Assembly: GCF_042654985.1 (NCBI RefSeq)
Contig: NZ_JBHSMT010000028.1
Location: 248,001-312,000, forward strand
From: Paraherbaspirillum soli
Lineage (GTDB): Bacteria; Pseudomonadota; Gammaproteobacteria; Burkholderiales; Burkholderiaceae_D
Direction: 5' to 3'
DNA length: 64,000 bases
Positions 51,024 through 59,537 of the stretch are shown here, piece by piece; the first letter of the stretch is position 1, and every line of letters starts with the position of its first letter. Both the position numbers and the translations under genes were made by a program. The notes beneath the pieces were generated by a model. It was not told where the DNA came from. It was given only the letters and a program-made list of their open reading frames with translations, and did not search any database.

Positions 51024-51038
51024 GGCGTTTATTTAATA

Positions 51039-51157
51039 GGCACCTCGAAAAACCGTAGCGAGCGGTCCAAGGTCGGGGCGAGAAGTGGAGCCGTACGGAG
51101 GTACGGTGAGCATCGCAGCCCCAGATTGGGGACGCGCAGTAGGTTTTTAGAGGTGCC
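51039..51157. repeat. GGCACCTC-type 119-bp repeat, copy D
   Basis: Starts GGCACCTCGAAAAACCGTAG and ends TTTTTAGAGGTGCC, a perfect copy of the family pattern. The ribosome site of the next gene (GGAGAG) begins on its last base, so the element forms the 5' untranslated region there. Confidence 0.9.
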
Positions 51158-51168
51158 GGAGAGTGTTT

Positions 51169-51615
51169 ATGAGAAAAAATGTATTTGCAGCAGCGTTGAT
51201 GTTGAGTCTGGGTTTGGGGGTGTTGTCTTCGGCCCAGGCCAGGGATATCAAGCATTTGTTTCCGCTGGCCGATGCGATGAAAGAAGCGGACGCTTCAAAA
51301 AAACTGGATGGCTCGGTGAAATTTTTCTTTGCCGGTCAGGACCATCCTGCAGTGGCGGAAACGTTCATCAGCGATGTTTCGAACAAAAAAACCAACTCAA
51401 GAACAACCGACGAAGTGGCGTGCAACTGGGCTTTCTTGTCGGCGTTGATCTCATTCCAGGAACGCGCGCATGCATTGGGTGCCGATGCGGTGGTGAATAT
51501 CGTCAGCTATTACAAGAAAGATGAAATGGCGAGCGCGACCGAGTTTGAATGTCATGCCGGGGCGATCATGGTTGGCGTGGCGCTCAAAGGCGATTTTGTG
51601 AAGCTGGCTAAATAA
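51169..51615 (+). CDS. small secreted protein of the family often mislabelled excinuclease ATPase subunit
   Basis: From the ATG at 51169 the product is 148 residues with a signal peptide ending SSAQA|RD. The conserved core reads FFFAGQDHPAVAETFISDVSNKKTN, CNWAFLSALISFQERA and GADAVVNIVSYYKKDEM, with a cysteine pair (ACNWAF, FECHAG). Proteobacterial homologues of this size carry a spurious excinuclease label; no ATPase motif is present. Function is unknown. It is preceded directly by repeat copy D, which supplies the leader. Confidence 0.82.
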   Translation: MRKNVFAAALMLSLGLGVLSSAQARDIKHLFPLADAMKEADASKKLDGSVKFFFAGQDHPAVAETFISDVSNKKTNSRTTDEVACNWAFLSALISFQERAHALGADAVVNIVSYYKKDEMASATEFECHAGAIMVGVALKGDFVKLAK

Positions 51616-51646
51616 GCTCGCCGCTCCGTAGTCCGTTAATAGGAGA

Positions 51647-51718
51647 AGGTTGGGCTGGAAAGCCCAACATTTTCATCTCCGTCACCACCAAATGTTGGGC
51701 TTCGCAGCTCAAGCTACC
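51647..51718. repeat. GTTGGGCTT hairpin repeat, copy 4
   Basis: AGGTTGGGCTGGAAAGCCCA pairs imperfectly with ATGTTGGGCTTCGCAGCTCA. It lies between two convergent genes and overlaps the stop of the aldo/keto reductase. Confidence 0.75.
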
Positions 51719-52694
51719 GATCGACGCTTGCCATGCGCTGTTCGTTGTAGCGTGGTCCGGCGATATTGGCCAGCGAACTTTCCATCTGTTCGATTTCCGC
51801 AGCGCTTAGCGTGATTTCCATCGCCGCCACATTTTGCTCCAGGAAGCTGCGCCGCTTGGTGCCAGGAATCGGCACGATGTCGTCGCCCTTGTGCAGCACC
51901 CAGGCCAATGCCAGCTGCCCCGGCGTCACGCCTCTTTCCGTTGCCATGTTCTTGACCACCGATGCCGCTTGCATGTTGGCATCGAAATTGGCGCCTTGCA
52001 GACGCGGATCCTGATGCCGGAAATCGCTGGGCGGATAGTCTTCGGCGCGCTTGGCGGTGCCGCTCAAAAAGCCGCGTCCGAGCGGGCTGAACGGCACCAG
52101 GCCGATGCCCAACTCGCGCAGCATCGGCATGATTTCCGGCTCCAGATTGCGCTCCCATAACGAGTATTCGCTTTGCAGCGCAGTGATCGGATGGGTCGCA
52201 TGGGCTTTGCGGATATTGGCCGCACCTGCTTCCGACAAGCCAAGGAAGCGCACCTTGCCTTCCCGCACCAGGTCGCCCATCACGCCCACCACGTCTTCAA
52301 TCGGCACCGCCGGATCGATCCGGTGCTGGTACAGCAAGTCGATATAGTCGGTGCCGAGGCGGCGCAACGATCCCTCGACCGCGGCCTTGACATGCGGCGG
52401 ACGGCTGGTGATGCCGATCATCTGGTTGTTCTCGATCTGAAAGCCGAACTTGGTGGCGATCACCACTTGATCGCGGTGCCCCTTCAGCGCCCGCCCGAGC
52501 AATTCTTCGTTGTGATAAGGGCCGTACACTTCGGCCGTGTCGAAAAAAGTCACCCCCAGCTCGATGGCCCGGTGCAAGGTGGAGATCGACTCGCCCTCGT
52601 CGGCCTGGCCGTATAGATGACTCATGCCCATGCAGCCGAGGCCGACCGCCGACACTTCCAGGCCCGCTTTTCCCAGCTTTCGCGTTGTCAACAT
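51714..52694 (-). CDS. aldo/keto reductase
   Basis: The 326-residue protein is a complete AKR: GLGCMGMSHLYG at the start, catalytic Asp/Tyr in TFFDTAEVYGP, Lys in VIATKFGF, His in LLYQHRIDPAVPIEDVVG, and the NADPH-binding end SPLGRGFLSG and IPGTKRRSFLEQNV. It belongs to the YajO/AKR13-like group that reduces aldehydes and quinones with NADPH. A conserved-looking hairpin (AAAGAGAGGCCGATCCG with CGGATCGACCTCTTT at 52711-52750) lies in its upstream leader. Confidence 0.94.
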   Translation of the reverse strand: MLTTRKLGKAGLEVSAVGLGCMGMSHLYGQADEGESISTLHRAIELGVTFFDTAEVYGPYHNEELLGRALKGHRDQVVIATKFGFQIENNQMIGITSRPPHVKAAVEGSLRRLGTDYIDLLYQHRIDPAVPIEDVVGVMGDLVREGKVRFLGLSEAGAANIRKAHATHPITALQSEYSLWERNLEPEIMPMLRELGIGLVPFSPLGRGFLSGTAKRAEDYPPSDFRHQDPRLQGANFDANMQAASVVKNMATERGVTPGQLALAWVLHKGDDIVPIPGTKRRSFLEQNVAAMEITLSAAEIEQMESSLANIAGPRYNEQRMASVDR

Positions 52695-53143
52695 TTGCTG
52701 CTCCTTGTGTAAAGAGAGGCCGATCCGGCACGTTGCGGATCGACCTCTTTGTCTGATAGCCGGCTACCCGAAGTAGCGTTTTGGTAACGGTGGCGCGCGG
52801 GCAATTTGTCGACTTCGGCCGCGCCAGCTCACCTACTAAAAATAAGTCATTTACGGCGTGATACCAACCTTTAGTTATGGGCGATGGCCAATGATTATCG
52901 AATGGGAACAGTCCTATAAAAAAATCGGATTTTGCCGATGTGCACCGGTTGATGATTTCCGTAGAGCAACAACTTCACCAAGTTGTAGTCATTGTCGCCG
53001 GAGTCTTCGGCCGATGAACTTCATGCCACGTAGAAATACCGACTGAAAACGGGCGGGACGAGCAGGACGCTATCCGGCGCATGCTTCGTTCCGGCGGCAG
53101 GCAACAACTTCCTCGTCCTCAACACACTGATGGAGCCGATCAA
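52695..53143. other. intergenic region with a long hairpin
   Basis: Between divergent genes. At 52711-52750 a 15-bp imperfect stem closes around GCACGTTG, just upstream of the aldo/keto reductase start. The rest shows no gene; a 62-codon frame at 52858-53046 has no ribosome site or protein-like pattern. Confidence 0.5.
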
Positions 53144-53551
53144 ATGCACCAACCGACAAAAGCAACTATTGAACAGCTTATAAAGCGCTTACGTCGCTAC
53201 CCTGCGCAGTATGTTCTGGATGGCCGTCGAAAAACGACTCTTCTGTGCGCTGCTGCCGACATGATTGAGCAGCTATCGGCGATGCCGGCGGCTAGCAAGA
53301 AGAAACTGGGCATAACGCAGGCGGACCCGCTCAGGCCGTACGCTACCGATGAGTACGACGCAAATTTCGGCAATTGCCTGTTCCTGCATTTCGACAACGC
53401 CGAAGCGCCGCCGGATGTCTATTGCGGATCGCCGCTGGAAGTTTATCCGCCGTTTGACGCCAAGTATTGGACGCATTTCGTGCGGTTTGACTTCAACGCC
53501 GTCATCAACGCCGCCTTGCAATCGGCAGCGCCGGAACCGCAAGCACAATAG
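53144..53551 (+). CDS. orphan protein (135 aa)
   Basis: The ATG at 53144 starts MHQPTKATIEQLIKRLRR; an earlier in-frame ATG at 53081 gives an unlikely extension. The protein is soluble with an N-terminal helix pair, a central acidic segment (FGNCLFLHFDNAEAPPDVYCG) and an Ala/Pro-rich end. I do not recognise a family. A terminator-like inverted repeat follows. Confidence 0.55.
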   Translation: MHQPTKATIEQLIKRLRRYPAQYVLDGRRKTTLLCAAADMIEQLSAMPAASKKKLGITQADPLRPYATDEYDANFGNCLFLHFDNAEAPPDVYCGSPLEVYPPFDAKYWTHFVRFDFNAVINAALQSAAPEPQAQ

Positions 53552-53554
53552 ACG

Positions 53555-53611
53555 AAAAAAAAGGGGCAGAGTCATTTCCGGCAATACCATGCCGAAAATA
53601 ACCCTGCCCCC
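53555..53611 (-). terminator. bidirectional terminator-like inverted repeat
   Basis: GGGGCAG (53563-53569) pairs with CTGCCCC (53604-53610), and CCGGC/GCCGA pairs inside. On the minus strand it ends in eight Ts, so it serves the collagenase gene. A degraded relative occurs near 40316-40360. Confidence 0.7.
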
Positions 53612-53640
53612 TCATTTAACTACAGGATCAGGCCAGCTTC

Positions 53641-55896
53641 TTAGTCGTAAGTAGCGCTCAGCGACACGCCGCTAAACGGCTGCTTGGCATTCAGCAGAAT
53701 GTAGTACCAGCGGCTTGCGGCCGGGGATGTCAGCGCAATGCTTTCGCGGTTGCCGGCATTGGCCGAGGCGGCATCGTACGACGTGGTGCTGGGGTAACGG
53801 TCCAGCGCAACATACATATCGACATCGCCGCTGCCGCCGTTGGTGCGCAGCTGGACGTTCTTCGCGCCGCTAGGCAGCATGATGTAGGCGTAAGTTTGGT
53901 TCGACGCCGACAGTCCCTTGATCGAGCAATTCTTGCTCAGGTAATAAGGCGATGCGCAGTCAGGCAGCGATGGGCCGTCCGGCAGCGGTGGTTCGCCGGC
54001 GGTGGTTGCGGTCTTGACCCAGTCGGCAAACTCGTTGTCATAGCGATTACCGATGTAGGCCATGTAGTTCTGATAGCCGTCGTAATCGCCGACGCGGAAT
54101 TTGGCAACGATCGCATCGACATCGTTACGATGACGCTCGATCATGAAGCGGGTCGACATATAGCCCCAGCGATAGGCGCGGGTCACGTAATCCGGCATCG
54201 AATAGGTATTGCCGAAGATCGTGCTCAGCGAGTAAGTGCCGGTGCGGGCGATGTCAATCGACTCCTGGTTGTCGTTTTTCTTCGACAGGTATTCCGCCAG
54301 GCCTTCGATCCACCATACGGTCGGCTTCGCTGTGCCGGCATTGAAGTCGCCGTACATGTCGAAGCGGCCATCCAGGTAGTGAATGTATTCGTGCTTCAGG
54401 TTCCAGACCTCGAATACCGGACGCATCCACGATGCTTCGTGGGCGATAAAGCGCGCCTGGTTGGATGGGTCGGCCGGATTGCCTTCCAGGTACATGCCGC
54501 CGTTATTGGTGCTGATGCCGAACATCACTCCCGCATACTTGCTGTAGTTGGTGTAGTCGCTGAATACCACCACTTCGAGCGAGGTGTTGTTGTCGTTGGC
54601 GACCGGCTTGCGGTTGGATTGCAGCATGTCATGGAAGTAGCCTTCCTCGGTTTGCAGCAGATTGCACGACGCTTGCATCTGGGCCACGGTCAACTCTTGG
54701 GTACGCATGCGGATGGTCGGGCTGCATGTGTATTTGTTGGTCAGCACGGCGTCGGCCAGCCTGGTCTCGAAATTGCAGGTGCCATACTCGGCGCAATTGG
54801 CGCTGTCATTGTATTTGACCGCGCTTGCCGCCGCCAGCCACAGGTCGCTATCGGCGCCAGTCATGCTGGACGTCGCCAGCATGTTCTTGACCATAGTCTT
54901 GATGCCGCTCTTCAGCGCCGGATATTGGAAGAAGCGGAAGGCTTCGTTGGTGGCGTCTGTCAGTTCGTAAGCCGCGCCGGTGCCCAGCAGAGCACTCTTG
55001 TTGTTGACCACAAAAGTGTTCAGCGCCGTTGCATAGGACAGATCGTTTTGCAGCAACTGCTTGCCCTCATTGCTTTCATGCGCGCGGAACAATACGGTCA
55101 ACACGCCGGTAAAACCGCCGCCGGCACTGCGCTGTTGCAGAGCCGCCGCCGCGTTCGGGTTGCTGCTGGTATTGGTGTAGCGCTGCACCAGGTTTTTCAG
55201 GCTGCCCAGGTAGTAGGGCTCGTCGTGCATATTGGTGATCAGCGTAAACGTCTCGCCGGCAGTGCTCGGCCCGGCGGCGTTGGAGTTGAACAGCACGTTG
55301 CCGTCGACCAATTGTTTGATCGCAGGACGCAGCACGCCGACCAAGGAGGAAGACGGCGCCGGGATCGTATTGCCGCTAGCCAGGTAATAGCCGGCGCGCA
55401 GATAAATCAGCAGATTGACCAGCTTGATATTGGTGGCATCGTAGGACCTGGCCTCTTGCGCGAAACGGTTGGCGAGGACGCTGAAATTGTTCGCCGAATA
55501 GATCTTGGCCGCCTGTGCAGCGTTCAGCGAGAACAAACCGTAATGGCATTCGTAGTCAGGCAGGTTGACGATATAGTCGGCCAGAGCATCGCCGCTATAG
55601 CCGGCCAGCTTGTCCATGTTCTGACAATCCGGTGTGGTGGCCATCATCTTCATCTGATTGGCCCGAGCTTGACGGCTCTTGGCGGGCATCAGGTCGAGAC
55701 GCGGCTTCTTGCTCGGCGGCAGATTGTACTTCTGCTGCTCCAGCGACGGCGGCAACGCCTGCCGGATATGCGGCATCGGCGCCTGCTTGGCCAGTTCAGA
55801 CTCGCCGTGCGTATGATTGGCTCCGGCATAGACTGCCGGGGCCGAGCAGGCGAACGTCAGTGCTGCAAACCAGGCTATTTTTTTTGGAATAATCAT
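53641..55896 (-). CDS. M9 family collagenase-like metalloprotease, secreted
   Basis: The ATG at 55896 follows GGAGGAGAGC and gives 751 residues; the frame to 56007 is unsupported. A signal peptide ends VYAG. The peptidase M9 N-terminal activator domain (~100-370) is followed by the zinc site HEYIH (502-506) and the downstream Glu in WWIEGLAEYLS. The C-terminal ~115 residues are a PPC domain (VQLRTNGGSGDVDMYVALDRYP) used for secretion or collagen binding. Members digest collagen and other proteins. It would suit export by the type II system. Substrate is inferred. Confidence 0.93.
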   Translation of the reverse strand: MIIPKKIAWFAALTFACSAPAVYAGANHTHGESELAKQAPMPHIRQALPPSLEQQKYNLPPSKKPRLDLMPAKSRQARANQMKMMATTPDCQNMDKLAGYSGDALADYIVNLPDYECHYGLFSLNAAQAAKIYSANNFSVLANRFAQEARSYDATNIKLVNLLIYLRAGYYLASGNTIPAPSSSLVGVLRPAIKQLVDGNVLFNSNAAGPSTAGETFTLITNMHDEPYYLGSLKNLVQRYTNTSSNPNAAAALQQRSAGGGFTGVLTVLFRAHESNEGKQLLQNDLSYATALNTFVVNNKSALLGTGAAYELTDATNEAFRFFQYPALKSGIKTMVKNMLATSSMTGADSDLWLAAASAVKYNDSANCAEYGTCNFETRLADAVLTNKYTCSPTIRMRTQELTVAQMQASCNLLQTEEGYFHDMLQSNRKPVANDNNTSLEVVVFSDYTNYSKYAGVMFGISTNNGGMYLEGNPADPSNQARFIAHEASWMRPVFEVWNLKHEYIHYLDGRFDMYGDFNAGTAKPTVWWIEGLAEYLSKKNDNQESIDIARTGTYSLSTIFGNTYSMPDYVTRAYRWGYMSTRFMIERHRNDVDAIVAKFRVGDYDGYQNYMAYIGNRYDNEFADWVKTATTAGEPPLPDGPSLPDCASPYYLSKNCSIKGLSASNQTYAYIMLPSGAKNVQLRTNGGSGDVDMYVALDRYPSTTSYDAASANAGNRESIALTSPAASRWYYILLNAKQPFSGVSLSATYD

Positions 55897-56474
55897 TAAT
55901 TGCTCTCCTCCGATAATTACATCAACGCGCCCCGCGGCGATATGCCGTGAGATCACGTGACTTCTTGGTACTACTCTTGTGGAATTTGCACGGCGTGAGC
56001 GATGCATCGCCGTGCGGCAGCTGCTTAGAGCAGCGCCGGCCTAAATATTACCGTACGGCAATAAATATAGTAAGCTGAGAGAATTGACGGGATGACGAAC
56101 GGTGCAGAAAGAAGGATGAGCGGCGGACGGCAACGCCGATCCGGTAGTTAGCGGACAGGAGATAGCGTTACGCCAATATTTTTGACGTAAGGATATAAAA
56201 CACAAATTGTGGATTATTGCGATGGGGAATAAGGCGGGGTAGATTGTCTAATCAGAACTTCCGCTAAACAGATAAGTAGGGCGGAAAAGCGCAGCCCTTG
56301 CAGGGCGCGTATCCGCTGGCAGGCGGATACCGTTCAGCAGGCGGATGGCATGCCATCCGAAACCCCTGCTTCACCCTTCCGCCGTTTTCAATGCGTCAAC
56401 CATATGTGGCACATCAATCGGCGGATAACGCTACGCTCATCCGCCCTACTCCGCCTATCGTTGCGCTAGACGCG
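55897..56474. other. intergenic region upstream of the collagenase
   Basis: The ~300 bases next to the gene are AT-rich and probably carry its promoter. The remainder is the composite repeat at 56276-56449. No gene is seen. Confidence 0.55.
56276..56449. repeat. 96-bp element carrying a ~78-bp palindromic insert
   Basis: Ends match the 96-bp family (GTAGGGCGGAAAAGCGCAGC; CGCTCATCCGCCCTAC) but the length is 174 bp. The extra ~78 bp lies after GCGCAGC and includes TATCCGCTGGCAGGCGGATA and the perfect palindrome CGGATGGCATGCCATCCG (56342-56359). The same module occurs inverted at 49.3 kb. Confidence 0.82.
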
Positions 56475-56825
56475 TCAAAGCAAGCCGACCTGCCGCCGCA
56501 ACAGGCCGCAGGCGTATGCCAGTTTGTAATCCGGGTTGGTCATCATGCCGCCGGCATGCAGGATCGCTTCTATGTGCTGGATGGCTTCGACGATGACGGC
56601 AGCGTCGAACATCATGGCTGCCCCTTTGAAGCGGTGGACATGCTGCTTCATGCTGGTGTAGTCGCCATGCGCCAGCGCCTGCTCGATGGCGACCAGGTCT
56701 TGCCCGGCACTTTCGCGGAACAAGGCGCGCAGGTCCGCCGCAAGTTCAGGCTTGCGTTGCGGCGATACTGGATCGAACCGATCAAGCGGATTGAGGTCGC
56801 ACCGAGCTTCGAGTGTGTTTTTCAT
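56475..56825 (-). CDS. stand-alone Hpt phosphotransfer protein
   Basis: The 116-residue protein is a single Hpt four-helix domain with phospho-accepting His64 in QHVHRFKGAAMMFD, preceded by AIEQALAHGDYTSM and followed by IEAILHAGG. It would relay phosphate between a hybrid kinase and a response regulator. No kinase or regulator is adjacent; the hybrid kinase at the left edge appears to have its own Hpt-like domain. Partner unknown. Confidence 0.9.
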   Translation of the reverse strand: MKNTLEARCDLNPLDRFDPVSPQRKPELAADLRALFRESAGQDLVAIEQALAHGDYTSMKQHVHRFKGAAMMFDAAVIVEAIQHIEAILHAGGMMTNPDYKLAYACGLLRRQVGLL

Positions 56826-57009
56826 TTCTTCCAGTTGTCATGTTTTTCGCAGCATGCCATCCACAGTGTTTGCAGCGATCCATAGACTAGGCATAGAAGC
56901 CGTTTGTAGCAATAGGAAGCAACAATACTTCACAAGAATTTACAAAACTAATGCAATTTAACAACACTTGCCAGGTGGCACCATGCTTTTGGGCTGGCGG
57001 CCCGAGGCT

Positions 57010-57225
57010 TTAATGGTGGTGCGACCAGCTGCCATCCGATGACGCCATATAGGATTCCACGGCGTCTTTCTGGCCGGTCGCGTAGCGCGTCAGTTCGCCG
57101 CATTTGCAGATCCCCTGATACGGCTGGATATGTGAACAGGCTGACACTTTTTGCAGGAACACCTGGACCGGCTTAGTGCATTTTTTGCATTTGAAAGTGA
57201 GGATGCGAGCGGGTTTGTTGGCCAT
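57010..57225 (-). CDS. small zinc-ribbon protein (71 aa)
   Basis: The ATG at 57225 follows AGGAAA and gives MANKPARILTFKCKKCTKPV. Two cysteine pairs (CKKC, CKCG) with a further Cys/His (ACSHIQ) suggest a zinc ribbon. The C-terminus ends in three His. I do not recognise a family. A longer frame to 57483 is created only by the repeat at 57312-57441. Confidence 0.65.
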   Translation of the reverse strand: MANKPARILTFKCKKCTKPVQVFLQKVSACSHIQPYQGICKCGELTRYATGQKDAVESYMASSDGSWSHHH

Positions 57226-57311
57226 TTTTTTCCTAGAGATGTGAGACAGGCCGACAGCATATACATCCTTTGCCATGTCGTGGCAAAACGATTGCGCGAT
57301 CATCTTCAACA

Positions 57312-57441
57312 GGGCATCTCGAAAAACCGTAGCGAGCGGCCCAAGGTCGGGGCGACGATGTTGCAACACCTGCAGCCATACGGAGCGGGCGAGCATCGCA
57401 GGCCCGAGATTGGGCCGCGCAGTAGGTTTTCCGAGGTGCCC
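57312..57441. repeat. GGCACCTC-type 130-bp repeat, copy E
   Basis: Starts GGGCATCTCGAAAAACCGTA and ends TTTTCCGAGGTGCCC. The interior shows the conserved AGCGAGCGGCCCAAGGTC, TTGCAACACCTGCAGCC and GGCCGCGCAGTAGG. It lies between the zinc-ribbon gene and the initiator tRNA. Confidence 0.87.
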
Positions 57442-57506
57442 AACAGTTGTCGTCGAAAAAACATTATCCTGGAAGCTGCACATTGTGTTACAGTTCGTGC
57501 CTCAGA

Positions 57507-57881
<375 letters not shown>

Positions 57882-58513
57882 CCCGACTGGACGTGTATTA
57901 CTTCATCAACGGCTGGCAGCAAGAGCATCAGTTCGACCCGGGCGCGATCTTCCACTTGATGGACCCGGATCTGAACCAGGAGGTGTACGGCGTGCCGCAA
58001 TACCTCAGTGCGCTGCAATCGGCCTGGCTGAATGAGGCGGCGACGCTGTTCCGCCGCAAGTATTACAAGAACGGCTCGCACGCCGGCTTCGTGTTTTACA
58101 TGACCGACGCTGCGGCCAACATCACCGATGTCGACAACTTGCGGCAGGCCATGCGCGACAGCAAGGGACCGGGCAATTTCCGCAACCTGTTCATGTACGC
58201 GCCGAACGGCAAGAAAGACGGCATCCAAATCTTGCCCGTATCGGACGTGGCGGCAAAAGATGAGTTCTTCAACATCAAGGGCGTGACCCGCGACGACGTG
58301 CTGGCCGCGCATCGCGTGCCGCCGCAACTGCTGGGGATCATGCCGAACAATACCGGTGGTTTCGGTGCGGTCGAACCTTCGGCGCGGGTGTTTGCGCGCA
58401 ACGAGCTGGTGCCGTTGCAGGCGCAATTCCTGGCACTGAATGAATGGCTAGGGCAGGAGGTGGTGAAGTTTGACGCTTACGAATTGATAACAGGTGAGGA
58501 GAAAAAACAATGA
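57882..58513 (+). pseudogene. phage portal protein (P2 gpQ-type), C-terminal fragment
   Basis: From about 57885 the frame reads YYFINGWQQEHQFDPGAIFHL, GVPQYLSALQSAWLNEAATL, FRRKYYKNGSHAGFVFYMTD and DVLAAHRVPPQLLGIMP, which match the C-terminal two thirds of PBSX/P2-type portal proteins. The N-terminal third is missing; the in-frame residues before 57882 come from the recombinase remnant on the other strand. It is a deletion scar of a prophage. Confidence 0.85.
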
Positions 58514-58719
58514 GCGATATTGCAGACCGTTCAGATCAAATTATTGGAATAGAGGTAGCGACTTCTCTGGCAATGGTGCGTAAGGCGCAGGACATCGCGC
58601 CGGACGGCCACTGCTGTTTCTGCGATGAGCCGCTGCCGCATCCGGCGCGCTTCTGCAATGTCGATTGCCGCGATGATTATGATAGGGAGCTGGCTGCGTT
58701 ACGGCGCGCAGGACGATAA
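58510..58719 (+). CDS. small phage zinc-finger protein
   Basis: The 69-residue product has CCFCDEPLPHPARFCNVDCR, a Cys-rich zinc ribbon found next to portal genes in P2-like phages. It starts in the portal stop (ATGA). It is the last identifiable prophage gene here. Function is not known. Confidence 0.7.
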   Translation: MSDIADRSDQIIGIEVATSLAMVRKAQDIAPDGHCCFCDEPLPHPARFCNVDCRDDYDRELAALRRAGR

Positions 58720-58993
58720 TGCTCGAAATGCGGTCGTTGGATGAAGGTAATTCTTAGCAGAGAGAGGCTGCCAAGATGCGCAATAACGTCTTACGATCAA
58801 CTTGGCAGTTGGCACGAATAAAAATTGAATTTTTACTGCATATTTTTGCTTCACGCACGGCATCAAATTCACAAACAGAGCTGCTACCAGTTTTCCCACA
58901 ATTTTGTTGACCTGTTGCCCCCGACGGATCCATTAATAAAACTGGATTCCGTCGAACACAGCTATAGATTGTTGCGGAACATCCGGCACAATA

Positions 58994-59518
58994 TTATTGA
59001 ATGCGCCTTGCGGACTTGTACGCTAAAAATACGGTCATAAAAAAATAAAAAATTGGTAGCGTCACGTCTTTTATAAAAAAATTGGTTTCAAGACCGAGCG
59101 TTTTTGCGGTCATCCATTTAAGCTGAAATGCAGTTATTGGTGGAATAGAACTTAATGATCCTGAGCTATACCAGACTATGAGATACATAAGCGAGGTACA
59201 CATAACGGCAAATTTCCAGAATCGAACATGAAAGAGAGCCAAAACAGACGAAACAATACCCGCAGCTATCAACGTGGCACCTAAAATCCACTGACTCTTT
59301 AGCTCCTTAATGGTTGTATTCTTCATAGCCTCCATTGATCCGCTTTGCGGCGGAGATCCACCAGACTGCCTTAATTCCTCAGCTGCATTTGCATGTAACG
59401 TCTGGACTTCTGCAGTAATTTCGGCGAATTTCGGTTCGGTCATTAGGAGTGGAACGGCTTGAGCCATCCAAGCAATGAGAACCATTAGTCCAATACCATA
59501 TTTCGAGAAAAATCTCAT
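58994..59518 (-). CDS. small membrane protein beside an RHS gene, candidate immunity protein
   Basis: The 174-residue protein has four hydrophobic segments: near 7-25 (GIGLMVLIAWMAQAVPLL), 76-97 (ILGATLIAAGIVSSVLALF), 100-120 (FWKFAVMCTSLMYLIVWY) and 150-168. The loop between the first two is periplasmic and polar. I do not recognise a family. It is only 19 bases after the RHS stop and on the same strand, the position of immunity proteins that protect against RHS C-terminal toxins. Lower GC than its neighbours supports a transferred toxin/immunity tail. Confidence 0.65.
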   Translation of the reverse strand: MRFFSKYGIGLMVLIAWMAQAVPLLMTEPKFAEITAEVQTLHANAAEELRQSGGSPPQSGSMEAMKNTTIKELKSQWILGATLIAAGIVSSVLALFHVRFWKFAVMCTSLMYLIVWYSSGSLSSIPPITAFQLKWMTAKTLGLETNFFIKDVTLPIFYFFMTVFLAYKSARRIQ

Positions 59519-59537
59519 ACTCGGCTCCTTGATAAAG

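Noticed and set aside
52858..53046. 62-codon plus-strand frame
   Set aside because: No ribosome site, odd composition and no recognisable pattern.
53896..55899. Plus-strand frame of 667 codons opposite the collagenase
   Set aside because: No signal, fold or motif; the minus-strand collagenase with HEYIH explains the region.
57226..57483. N-terminal extension of the zinc-ribbon protein
   Set aside because: The extra residues derive from the intergenic repeat and the ATG at 57225 has its own ribosome site.
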